Of a DNA stretch of 64,000 nt, positions 54,191-64,000 are shown one piece after another. Where the stretch lies: assembly GCF_000002995.4 (NCBI RefSeq), contig NW_025062475.1, positions 6,018,187 to 6,082,186 on the forward strand, read 5' to 3'. The position numbers and the translations under genes were made by a program. The stretch's first letter is position 1. Each line of letters begins with the position of its first letter. The stretch comes from Brugia malayi. Its lineage: Eukaryota > Nematoda > Chromadorea > Rhabditida > Onchocercidae. Under the pieces are notes generated by a model. That model did no database searches and was not told the DNA's origin. It saw only the letters and a program-made list of their open reading frames with translations.

Positions 54191-56695
54191 TCACTGACCA
54201 CTTCTACCACGTGACTGAAACAAACGGTTATTGTTAAGGCCTAATTTGACCCAATTTCTAGAATTTATTTTCTTCATATATCGCACATCCTTCGCTCGCT
54301 GCACTGCCAATGCCCCTGAAAACAAAACAGATTTAATTAGAAATAATGCAAAGACTCATTCATGATGATTTCTTAGCATATACCCAACAACCACTACTCA
54401 AAATTTATTCCAGAAACAAACCAGATGTTCCCTTCCAACCCATCTCTTTGTACTGCCCAATCATCACTTTTTTGAGAATCTCTTTTTTTTGACGGTCGCT
54501 TCTAGTTCCATATTCTACCGGTCTCAAATGCTGTCTATAATAACGTACCAATGAACGATGTCCAATTTCTGCACCTAAAGAGTTTGGAATAAAAAAACTA
54601 ACGAAAGGAAAAATCACAATATCCCAAAAATTTTTTAAGTTAGAATGAATTTCCACCAACCTGATGGCAAAGTAAGTGTATACCCATCATCCACTAAAAC
54701 GATAGGATAAGATTTATCAATGTCTTCCTCTTTTGGATACATGGAACTGAAATGATTAACAAAGCTGTCATATATTTTGCAATAGCAATCAATATATCAC
54801 ATATTCACATTTAAGGAACTTACCTATAATCATAAAAGTCTTCAAACTCGATCATTTCCTCCACAGTACGGGCAACACGACAATGTCCCTTATCGCGCAT
54901 GTGTTTCTGGCACGCATCTAGTGAGTAGAACTTCTTCTGTTCGTTACATACCAAGCACATATTACCACTACCAACTTTTAAACCTCAAACATTTCTTTGT
55001 AGAAAGCATTAAAAAAAAAAAAAAAAAAAAAGATTTAGAGAAAGTATGAACGAATGTAATGTAGCTAAGTTTGCAGTAAAGAAGTGTAGTATTCCAGGTA
55101 CCTGCAGTAGGCCTTACATAAAGCCAGAATAACAACAAAAATAAAATTACCTAAATAATATAACATGCCACCAACATCTGTGCAGAATTCCGCATCTGGA
55201 AGGAAAAAACCATGCAGTACACTCATATGTATCAAATTCGTTTCCACATCGTCCGAACCATAATTGCAAAACAAACAAACTGTTTCCGGAATAACCTGCA
55301 AAAAAAAAAAAAAAAAAAACCTGTTTTCCCGTTACAAATCCATGTGATGGATTGACGTAACATTACACAAAATCAACAAGCCACCTTCGATTCATCGAAA
55401 TCTTCGTCAGTATCATGATCAGTAACCCAACCGTCACAATCATTCTCCTGAATGTCTGCCTCATCGAAATGATTGTAATAGAAGTCATCTATTTTTTTCA
55501 TGACACATGCTTTATTCGTTGCCCTCTAGAAATTACAGTTAATTCAAATTTTTAGATTTGAATTTAGGATCAAGTTTATGTCGAAAAGAATTGTGAATAA
55601 ATAAATAGTGCTTTTTAAACATATCTGTTTTCCCAGAACCAATATGTATGTACCATGGCATTTCTTTTGAAGAAGCGTGTTTCACTTTCTTTATGTTTTC
55701 TAGAACTGAGATGATTATCGTAAGCGTTTGCTGACTGAAACCGTTTGCTACAACATTTACAAATAGCCACTTTTGTTTCAGCATTTTTCTCGTCATCTGT
55801 CTGAAAATTAACATCATAAATTAATGAAGTGATTAATAAAAAAGGAAAGAAAAAGAATCGAGACCGCAGAATTAAAATCACTGTTCAAATGAAAGTCTGT
55901 GCTGGATATAGAAAATCACCACTTTTAAATATTTTGAAATAGAATTAAAATTAGTGATTTTCAATCAATAAGCAGCTAATTCAACACAGACAGTTGGACC
56001 AACTAAAACACTTTTCTTTTAAATCACTACTCATTCATTATTTGTTCCTGACGCAGTAATATCTAACGGTTCCGAAATCAATCTAAAAAAACACCAAAAC
56101 TGCTTAAATCTCTTTACTTCGGAAGTCTTCCCTCATTCTAAATAACTTCTTTATTCTATGAAAAGAATACCCACACTTTACATCAGTACAATCTTGACTT
56201 TTTAACTTACTTCATCAATAAAAAAAAAACAATTTCAACCAGAACGGTTGCAGAAATATATTACAGCGCACTGTTATATGGATTGATATATAAACTATGA
56301 ATATATAACCGCTTAAATTGAATTAAATCTATAATTAGACGAAATAACTAACTTCTTTTTTGTAAGCAATAATTTTTTGCCTAAACTGTTCTTCAGTGAC
56401 AATAGGGAAACCAGTAATCTGAAAAAAGCTAGATGAAATATCAATAGAAAATGTTTGCATATATACTTCATATATTTTACATGCAACAAATAAATATTAA
56501 AATTGCAACAAATTAGAACTTCGTAATTTTCATAACTGTCATCCTTGATACCAGAAGTAAAACAAACAATCTTAAACTAACTTTTCGTTTGAGATTGTAA
56601 CGGTGCCAGTCTGTTTTATAATGTTCTCGTTGTAGATCATTATTTGCGAACACAGACTGACAACATAAGCAAGTAAGACCATCCGAAGTGTTCAT
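54191..56695 (-). CDS. ZNF622/ZPR9 (Rei1-like) zinc-finger 60S biogenesis factor, 378 aa
   Basis: Cytoplasmic 60S maturation factor; yeast Rei1 helps recycle Arx1 and inspects the exit tunnel. Nine exons: 56582-56695, 56353-56418, 55654-55800, 55385-55525, 55151-55295, 54824-54983, 54661-54746, 54422-54574, 54191-54315, all in phase. Zinc fingers in order: CLCCQSVF...REHYKTDWHRYNLKRK (residues 9-38), CKCCSKRFQSANAYDNHLSS (about 74), CLFCNYGSDD with HMSVLHGFFLPD (about 165), and CLVCNEQKKFYSLDACQKHM (about 220). The C-terminal block LPSGAEIGHRSLVRYYRQ and GWKGTSGALAVQRAKDVRYM matches the family. The acidic linker is shorter than in human. Exon 6 needs a TTTGAG acceptor to keep the conserved YLGLKVGSG. 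Confidence 0.93.
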
Positions 56696-57596
56696 AGCAA
56701 AAGGTTAGAAGTACTGAAATTAGCAGTTAACAACAGATGCCTGGAAGAGCCCCACCAAGAAATTGAATGAAAGTCGAACAATAACTCTGAAGATGAATTC
56801 TTGAATCAACTGCATAAAACTCGTGCAAAATTTTCCTTACTTAACGCAGCAAATTCACCCCCAACAAACTATTCAGTTACTTTTCTTTTCATTCAGAAAC
56901 GATAATTCCAAATGGAATTAATTTTCAGTGTTACCAAACGGTTCAAAATGATTACCATTAAATATACAGAAAATGAATGGTATAAAGAGAAGTTCATCAC
57001 TAAAAGATGATAAAGACAAAATACCTACGTGGTTTAACTATATGTATGTTTAGAAATCCTCGGTCCCTGTGAGGTATATCTCTGGTTCACACGAAAATTA
57101 ATGTCCGTATGGACGGAATTGTTGAATTAATGCCAATAAGCGTACAAGTGTGTTAGATATACAGCAACACATAACAAGAAAACATTTCAAATATGCCACC
57201 TGTAATGATACTGTCACGAAGGAACCAAACAGATAATGGAATTGACCACCTGATCAAAGCCTTCTACCACCCATCCCACTTGAAAAGCAAGCACCAATAA
57301 CCGACTACAATAGTTGCACCCAACCCGTACATCGATTTTTTACCGTTTCTTAGCGAATCGTATCTAAACCAGAAAAATATTTCATACTGGCTGCACGATG
57401 TCTTTCTAAGTTCTGTACAATCTGTTACAACTTCATTCTTTTGGCGCAAAATTTTTATCTTTGAAATTTATTGAAATTTTTGTTACAAAAAGGTCACGGT
57501 GATGCGTAGAGGACTGAACGTTTCTTGAGGTCAATTACACATTGCTCACTTCAAGTAAACAAAATACAAAATTTCAGGATTTTGTTGTTGCTGGTT
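56696..57596. promoter_or_regulatory. divergent intergenic region, ZNF622 / EXO1
   Basis: 901 bp between divergent starts, so it holds regulatory sequence for both. An AAATTTCAG lies 21 bases before the EXO1 ATG and could be an SL acceptor. It also contains a candidate exon on the minus strand (57264-57449). Confidence 0.45.
57264..57449 (-). CDS. possible C-terminal exon of a small single-pass membrane protein
   Basis: The frame reads KTSCSQYEIFFWFRYDSL, then NGKKSMYGLGATIVVGYW and a short end CLLFKWDGW before TAG. The pattern of Cys/Tyr-rich head, basic RNGKKS and one hydrophobic segment flanked by Trp resembles small mitochondrial or ER membrane proteins. No in-frame ATG exists after the upstream stop except within the membrane segment, so an upstream exon would be needed; none was identified. 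Unrecognised; chance is possible. Confidence 0.3.
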   Translation of the reverse strand: MRQKNEVVTDCTELRKTSCSQYEIFFWFRYDSLRNGKKSMYGLGATIVVGYWCLLFKWDGW

Positions 57597-60500
57597 ATGG
57601 GAATACACAATTTGTTGCCTTTCGTGAAGAAAGCATGTCGTCAGGTGAACTTTTTAGATGGATTTAATTTCATTTTTCAAGAAGAGCATATATCTTTTGG
57701 TTTAGTTATTTGCTTACTTTCGAAAGTTGGGCAATGTTCACATCGAGAGAGCAATATTTAAAATATTAAAATGTTATATCACAACCATGGTTTTTTCTTA
57801 TAATTCCACATGTGTTTCTTTTCAGTTAGAACCTGCGCATTTCCATGTCCCTTCTATGACAAGAATTATTCGATGTATATTATTTGTAATATTGCGAAAT
57901 TCACTTGTTGATGCAGCGGACTAGTTTTTTTAGGGAAATATCAGTGAATTTGCGCATCAGTCAGTTGCTGTGGATATTAGTTGTCTGCTACATCGAGGAT
58001 TGATTGGCTGTGCTGACAAAGTTGCTCAAGGATGTGAAACCGATTTGTTAGTTTCTTTTGTGCGGAACTCACTACTTCAATTTTTCACATGATCGTCTGA
58101 GAGTCTAAGTATTTGGATTTTGCCACTAGAAATCACGAAATTCATGAACCAGTCTCTTTAAAGAAGTGTAAAATTCCTAAGATTCGCTTCCAATTTCCTA
58201 CTTCGGGAAAATGGCGTTTCAATCGTATGTACTGTGGTGTTTTGTCCTCGATTTACTTTTTCTAAAGGTAGCTTCTGTTTCACCGCCAATGGTGAAAGAA
58301 TTATTAATCCCATTTCTTTGTAATTGCATTGTTCTTTTCTTTCTTGACTCTGATGTAACATTCTTCAGCTATATACGCTACGTGCTTAAATACGTGAAGG
58401 CTTTACTCGCAATTGGTTGTCACGTTATCCTTGTTTTCGATGGACAAATGCTCCCTGCTAAAAAAGTTCGTTTAATTATAGTTATACATCATTAAGTCAT
58501 TGATGAAGCAGATTTGGTTACTTTTCCAAGTTGTTAATTACAGGAAACTAATAACTCACGACGCGAGAAGCGTGATTTTCATAAACAAAGAGGTGATTTA
58601 TTGATGAGCGAAGGTAGAGCAAGTGAAGCTTACAATTGTTTCAAGCGTAGTGCTACATTGACACCGAAAGTGATTGAAAATGCCATTCAGGTAAAAATGA
58701 TCCTTTGAACTTTAAGAAGTTATATATATATATCACTCAGCAGAGTAAAATAAGAAAATAAGATGAATCAATAACAGATGTTGAATATTTAGTAAACAAA
58801 TTATAAGCAGATTTCAATTACGTTTAAAGTGAATTAAAAACTTCAGTTTCGGATTAAAATTCACTGACAGGTTTGCATTTTTTAATGGCTTATTTTTTGC
58901 TCAATAAATCAAATTCGTAAATTTTACTTATATTATTTGTCAAGCAACATACCAAAAAAAGATTGAACAGCATTTTTTATTTGATTTATTGTGCAAGCTC
59001 AGCAATTAATAAATGTTTGCTTATTGAAGGCATTTCGACATCTAAACATGGTTGATGTTATCGTAGCTCCTTATGAGTCAGATGCGCAGCTGACTTTTCT
59101 GACTAAAACAAAAATGGCGCAAGCGGTAGTTACTGAAGATTCTGATCTTATTGCTTTCGGTTGCGAAAAAGTTGGTCGTCTTTTTTATTCACCATTTGAT
59201 AAAAGCGATAGTGCGGGATTGATTCTGGTTGAAGACTTAGGTGATTTTCATTTTTATTAAAGATTTTTGTGGTTCAACTCAAATCTTTAACAATTCTTTT
59301 TTAGTGAATTTCTAAACTTAAATTTACAGATAATTTTCAAAATGGATCCTAATGGATCTTGTGTTATTTTCGATCAAAGTTTATTACCAAAATGTCTGTG
59401 TAGGGCACTTGCAGAAAATTTTGATTTTGACAAGTTTCGAAGAATTTGCATTCTTTCTGGATGTGACTACTTGCAAGTAAGATTTATGAATTTTTGCAGT
59501 TAAGTTAGAAGATAAAGATTTGGAATGTAGAATAGTCTTTCAACTATTCAAGCAAAAAAACTGCCGTATATTGTGCTTCCTTTAGCAGAATGTGCAATTA
59601 TGTGCTGTTGAAATGAAGCCTTTTATAAGATCAAATGAAGTCAAGAAAAAGAAGACTAGAAAATAGTACGATAGTAACAATTCTCGCTTAATTTTCTGTA
59701 AATTTGATAATCATATTAAAATGTGGGTAAAAAATTAAAGAGAGATCTTCGTGATTCTGATGAAATTTTCAACTAATTTATAGACTCTTTTGGTAAGTTG
59801 ATTTTGGCTAACAAATATATTGTTCAGTTTTAGGCGGGTCTTCCTGGAGTGGGCTTAAATAAAGCAGCAGCTTTTTTCGCAAAAACCAATGGTAGAAATT
59901 TGTACCAGGTAAATGAAAAACATATCATCAAATGCTTCATTTTTGAAAAAGTATTTTTGTTCTTTTTCAGCATCTTTTTTAGGTTCTACCTCGGCTTCCA
60001 CGATATCTCAACAAAAATTCCTTAAAAGTGACTAAACAGTTTATCGACGATTTCATTCGTGCCGAAAATACATTCCTTTATCAGATTGTTTTTGATCCGG
60101 TTGAGAAACGTCAGCGCCCATTAAATGAATATCCGTTAAATCAACAAAGCAATGAAGATGATAGGGAAGTGGGTATCAGTGCAACTCTTTGACTAGATTT
60201 AAATTTTAAATACTGAAGTAATCTTAATATTTATAGTTTCATTCAAGTAGCCAAGAAAGCGATAATTATTTTTCTTACGCAGGAAGTATTCAATCACCAG
60301 AAATTGCTACAAGGTTTGCTTTCTTGAGACCTAGATTTTATATTATTATATCCTAATTTATTCGTCTAAGAAATGCCAATTTTAGTTTTGCCTTGGGGAA
60401 TATCCCTGGCAGTTCTCAAATTGAACAAATAACCTTACCTGAAAATGTGCCTGATTGGTCCATTTGGAGTTCCAACTACAAAACTGCAGAAATGCGACGG

Positions 60501-60658
60501 AAGGAAAAGTACGACGAGAAAATCAAAAAAAAATCATCTTGTGGTGCATTTGTGGTAGCTGCATATTATCCAGTTTGAAGATTTTCTATTAATTGAACAA
60601 ATATATCTGTATATATAATATATAGAATTCATCTCAGTTTCCGAAATATATATGTATA

Positions 60659-60717
<59 letters not shown>

Positions 60718-61841
60718 CGTATTTTATTAATTACGATTTTTATGCTCATAATATTTTATTTAGCTTAAATCGCCTCGACCGCCACCGTTACATATTTCCA
60801 ATTCTTTATCGACAATGGGTTCAAAGATTTTGGCAAATAGTTTAGCTGATGACAACGATGACTTCGTTTCGTCAGAAAAGATTAAGGATTTACATAAAGT
60901 TTGACATAATTCATGAAATAAACATTTTTGCTTTTTTAAAAATAATACGAAGAGTTTCTTGTAATATAAATGCGTTTTTTTATAGAAAGTACTGATGGAA
61001 ACTTCAAAAACCGATCAAATTTTAACAAAAACGGACTATAAATTGACAACTGTCCATTCCATTGGTGTTACAAAAAGTGGGAATGGTGCTCGTCGAAATT
61101 GGAATTGTGATCGTCTATTAAAAGAATTTGCTATTACAGCAAACGTGTCACAGAAAAATGAAAACTGTCATCATGGTATAATTTTGAATTTATCTTTCAA
61201 ATATTTTATCTTCTTTTTTTTGGAAAAAGTCACTGTTATTTAGTTTATTTATAGCTTCGTTTGAAGTACCTGTCAAAAAGCCTCGCAAAACCCTTGAAGA
61301 TGACCGTGTTAATGAAGAAAGCCATGGTAATGAAGGTATCATACCAGTCATGTCAGTAATGGAAACTCCGTTTAAAGCGCCAAGGGGCAGCATATTTAGT
61401 AGTAAATACTTTTTGAACAAAGGATCAAGAACGAGGTCTGTAATTCATGAATGTTTTACGTGAATTGGAAATGAAATTGTTCATTTATATCAGATGAATC
61501 AGAACATCTGAGATTTTCACTGAGATTCGAAAATATGATTTACAATTATTTTTCCTAAAATTTTAGTGGTCTTTCACGGCGCTTACTTTCTTTACGTACT
61601 GTACCTGGTGTTTCTCAAACAGAATTGTCTCAGGTAAGACCCATATATTACTTTCTATAAAAGTGTTTCTTACATAATTTGATTTTCTGCTTCAAATTAT
61701 TTTATTTTTCTTAGCAAGGCAAAAGTAAATCGTATTGCCTATAAAAAGCGATTCATATTTCATTAGATCATATTGTCATGATAAATTCCTCTGTCATTGC
61801 AGATCGATAGCAGTGGATCCCAGGATGTTCCAGAAAAATAA
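57597..61841 (+). CDS. exo-1: exonuclease 1 (XPG/Rad2-family 5'-3' nuclease), 603 aa
   Basis: Acts in mismatch repair and double-strand break end resection in the nucleus. Fifteen exons: 57597-57644, 57934-58046, 58369-58465, 58544-58690, 59030-59170, 59330-59476, 59834-59908, 59983-60168, 60237-60313, 60386-60554, 60764-60898, 60986-61175, 61255-61435, 61567-61633, 61803-61841, all in phase. N-domain: MGIHNLLPF, VAVDISCLLHRG, ILVFDGQMLPAKK (metal Asp). I-domain: APYESDAQL and TEDSDLIAFGC (acidic ligands), ILSGCDYL. Helix-hairpin-helix region: LPGVGLNKAAAFFAKT. FIRAENTFLYQ and DPVEKRQRPLN follow as in EXO1. The tail is disordered and basic, with KKPRKTLEDD as a possible NLS. Exon 5 could alternatively start at 59003 through a better CAG acceptor, adding nine residues. 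Confidence 0.95.
60665..60715 (+). repeat. (AT)n microsatellite in EXO1 intron 10
   Basis: About 25 uninterrupted AT dinucleotides, roughly 110 bp after the exon 10 donor and 50 bp before exon 11. Length is likely polymorphic. Confidence 0.9.
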
Positions 61842-63224
61842 ATTCGAATATGCTGGAAGAAAAGTGATATTTTAGTGAGAATCTCAACTGTTTCAAACGC
61901 CGCTTTCAATTTTCAGATGAACTTGTTTTCAAAAAAAGGATGCTGCAGCTTCTTGTGGTCGAGCTCAAAGTTAATTCATGCCTTTTTAGAACATCGTGTT
62001 GGATTTTGGTGGATTTTCTTTCTAGACAAGATAAATAAATTCGCTAAATTTTTTATCTTAAACATCACTACTATTATGCAAACGTCTAGAGTCTCTCTAC
62101 TTTTCAACCTAATTTGCTTTCAAAATACCGTAGAATTTATGCATATTAATATTTTTTGCTTATGTCTTTACTTTTCTTGGCTGTTAGCCATAACCATAAT
62201 TTTTTCACCATAAGTTTTTGCAACACCATTTGTTTTTCACTGAACTTTCCGCTTTTGTTTCACAGATGATAAATTTTTAGAGTATAGCACATTGTAAAAA
62301 CTCCATGATTATTTAAACATTTATTTCTACTGTTTTGACCTCACTCACATTTGTCAAAAAATATTATAGGAGAATTTGTGGCTGTCGTACTGAACCTCGT
62401 TGTGAGCAGTAGTAGCAATTACTTACTTGTCGTCCTTTTATTAATTAGTAAATGTATAACAAAATTAAGAACTCCAGAGGTTCAATGATTTTCCAGAATT
62501 ACCGATTCAGCTTGCCACCACTGTCTTCATCTGTTTTACCGCGTTAATGCGCAAGTATTCTGAAAGTGTGATATCGAATTGCTGGTCACCAAAAATAATA
62601 TTTAGACGATATTCTTATACATGTGACAGAGATCCAGAAATAGCAAAAATTAATGAATGACATGTTTAATTTGATTAAACAGCACAGCCCGGTCTCATTA
62701 ATCAAATAATCATTGGGCTAATTTCATCGTCAAGCTCATTCTTATGTGCCTGAAATTACATCATCTCCAATATATCGATTTTTTAGAAGTTGCAAGGAAA
62801 GTTGCAAATAAAGGTTTTAAAATTTCACTGGAGACAGATTCTTGTCCGGTTGGCTGGCATATTTCATTGCTGGCTTAATATAAATAAGTGGGAGTGAATC
62901 GTGGCTTAAGTTCAATATTTTTTGCATAAAAAGAGTGGAATTTGGGAAAGTATGGAGTAGGATACAGTTAGTTTGTTGAATGAATTGGGTTGATTCATCG
63001 ATTTATTTTAAAAAATTTCTTGGCAATTTTTATGAAAGAAAATCTAAATTAGAAAGGAAGAAATAAATTCTAAATTGGAGAAGAAATTAGAAAATCAGAT
63101 GAAAGATGATGAACCGATTAAATTATTGCACATCCTATTTTTTGGAACAAGTGATGGTACACATTTACAATGATGTTTTTTGATATAATTGATAGACCTA
63201 CGTTATTTAGAACCAGCACTTTCC
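61842..63224. other. intergenic, no supported gene
   Basis: EXO1 3' UTR and spacer. A 112-codon open frame at 61875-62213 starts 34 bases after the EXO1 stop, is Phe/Ile/Leu-rich and has no supporting signals, so I treat it as UTR filler. Confidence 0.45.
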
Positions 63225-63348
63225 ATGGCACACATGTTTACAGTGCTGTGTTTATTGCTTCCCATTTTACTGTACCTCAATTCAGTTCCAGATTTGTTTA
63301 CTTTTCATCTGAACAGAATGACCTTTGCGTTGGATGCTGCTAAATCTA
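63225..63348 (+). CDS. first exon of a candidate secreted/membrane protein (continues right)
   Basis: ATG at 63225 follows TTATTTAG by 14 bases, a plausible SL acceptor. The 41 codons begin MAHMFTVLCLLLPILLYLNS, a good signal peptide with a cleavage-like SVPD, then FHLNRMTFALDAAK. The exon ends at TCTA|GTAAGT, a near-consensus donor, in phase 1. Later exons are probably beyond the window; two short in-window continuations (acceptors near 63641 and 63836) both stop within ten codons. Family unknown. Confidence 0.4.
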
Positions 63349-64000
63349 GTAAGTTCGAAATAAAATATATGACATCGAATTCGCTTTTTTAAGATAACAC
63401 CGTTCATTAAGGCAGCAGATAATAAAGTTGTAGCAAGGCTTAACGGGGTTGGATTACAATATATAAATGAGATCAAATTTTAAAGTGATAAAGTATGCTA
63501 AAATATTTTGAACGAAAATGAGTTGAAATGGAAATAAAGATATAGCATTTTACAAGCACATATGATTTTTGGAGAGAACGAATAACGACCATACTTCAAG
63601 ACTAAGTTATTTTGATCCAAAATTTTAAGTTCCATTTTAGACAAAAGGTGCTACTACTTTCAATAATATTTCTCATTTTATTTTATTTCATTTTCCATCT
63701 ATATATTTTAATTGATTTTTCTGATCAATGAAATATTTCTATATATTTTTTCAAACTTTTCACTGTGCATTCATTGATTAATGATTATTATATTATAATT
63801 TTTAACCGACACACCAATCACCATGCCTGTTTTAGGTCTAAAATCAAAACGATTTTAACGAATTCTAATTTCGAGTCCATATTATATTTATTTTGATTCT
63901 GGCGGACTTTCCATTTTCATGTGAGACCACTACGCTGATGTACCAATAATGAATGTTATTGGTACATTAGCAAACTTCTTGTAAGTCACCCAAAAGCCAG
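63349..64000. other. right-edge region: probable intron or intergenic
   Basis: AT-rich sequence after the candidate secreted-protein donor. No further exon can be assigned with confidence. Confidence 0.4.
63939..63966. repeat. perfect 11-bp inverted repeat with 6-nt loop
   Basis: TGTACCAATAA and its exact reverse complement TTATTGGTACA flank TGAATG. No T-run or gene end next to it suggests a terminator. It may be the end of a small inverted-repeat element cut by the window edge, or chance. Confidence 0.6.

Noticed and set aside
60534..60749. Minus-strand frame of repeated Tyr-Ile
   Set aside because: Direct translation of the (AT)n microsatellite.
61875..62213. 112-codon frame after EXO1
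   Set aside because: Begins just after the EXO1 stop, Phe/Ile/Leu-rich, no supporting signals. Most likely 3' UTR.
63282..63476. Minus-strand 64-codon frame at the right edge
   Set aside because: Antisense to the candidate secreted-protein exon, with no independent evidence.

Overview
This is about 64 kb of AT-rich, intron-rich nuclear DNA from a nematode, most likely a filarial or related clade III parasite. The evidence is many short exons with mostly TTTTCAG/TTTTAG acceptors, AG acceptors a few bases upstream of several start codons (as expected for spliced-leader trans-splicing), close same-strand gene spacing typical of nematode operons, and animal-type orthologues throughout. No bacterial operons, IS elements, CRISPR arrays, rRNA or tRNA genes were recognised. 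Species cannot be fixed from sequence alone. The longer gene models were built by hand from splice sites, and exon lengths were checked for reading-phase continuity.

Layout, left to right. 1-10.8 kb, minus strand: the N-terminal part of a PP2C phosphatase running off the left edge; an unrecognised 198-residue protein; RPN-7, a 19S proteasome lid subunit; and an 11-exon protein with a RAP1/TERF2IP-like Myb domain. 11.7-13.8 kb, plus: a TMEM165/GDT1 Golgi cation transporter. 13.8-18.3 kb: gene-poor. 18.3-26.1 kb, plus: an AGC kinase of the RSKR/SGK494 type and, 409 bp on, a PP1-type phosphatase. 26.2-27.5 kb, minus: an unresolved gene converging on PP1. 28.4-39.6 kb, plus: a tight cluster of SPOUT1 methyltransferase, mitochondrial phosphatidylserine decarboxylase and cytosolic seryl-tRNA synthetase, probably one operon. 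41.4-42.2 kb, plus: a 118-residue tail-anchored-type protein. 43.6-47.3 kb, minus: UDP-glucose pyrophosphorylase, with its first exon several kb further right. 47.3-54.2 kb: long intron plus intergenic DNA with local tandem duplications. 54.2-56.7 kb, minus: ZNF622/REI1 ribosome-biogenesis factor. 57.6-61.8 kb, plus: EXO1 nuclease, divergent from ZNF622. 63.2 kb onward: the start of a candidate secreted protein.

Most of the window is ordinary housekeeping sequence. The parts most worth a second look are the RAP1-like Myb protein (a possible telomere binder), the kinase-phosphatase neighbours, the unresolved gene at 26.2-27.5 kb, three GC-AG introns, a set of acceptors ending AAG or GAG instead of CAG/TAG, and alternative first exons for UDP-glucose pyrophosphorylase. 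No undescribed multi-gene system is convincingly visible.
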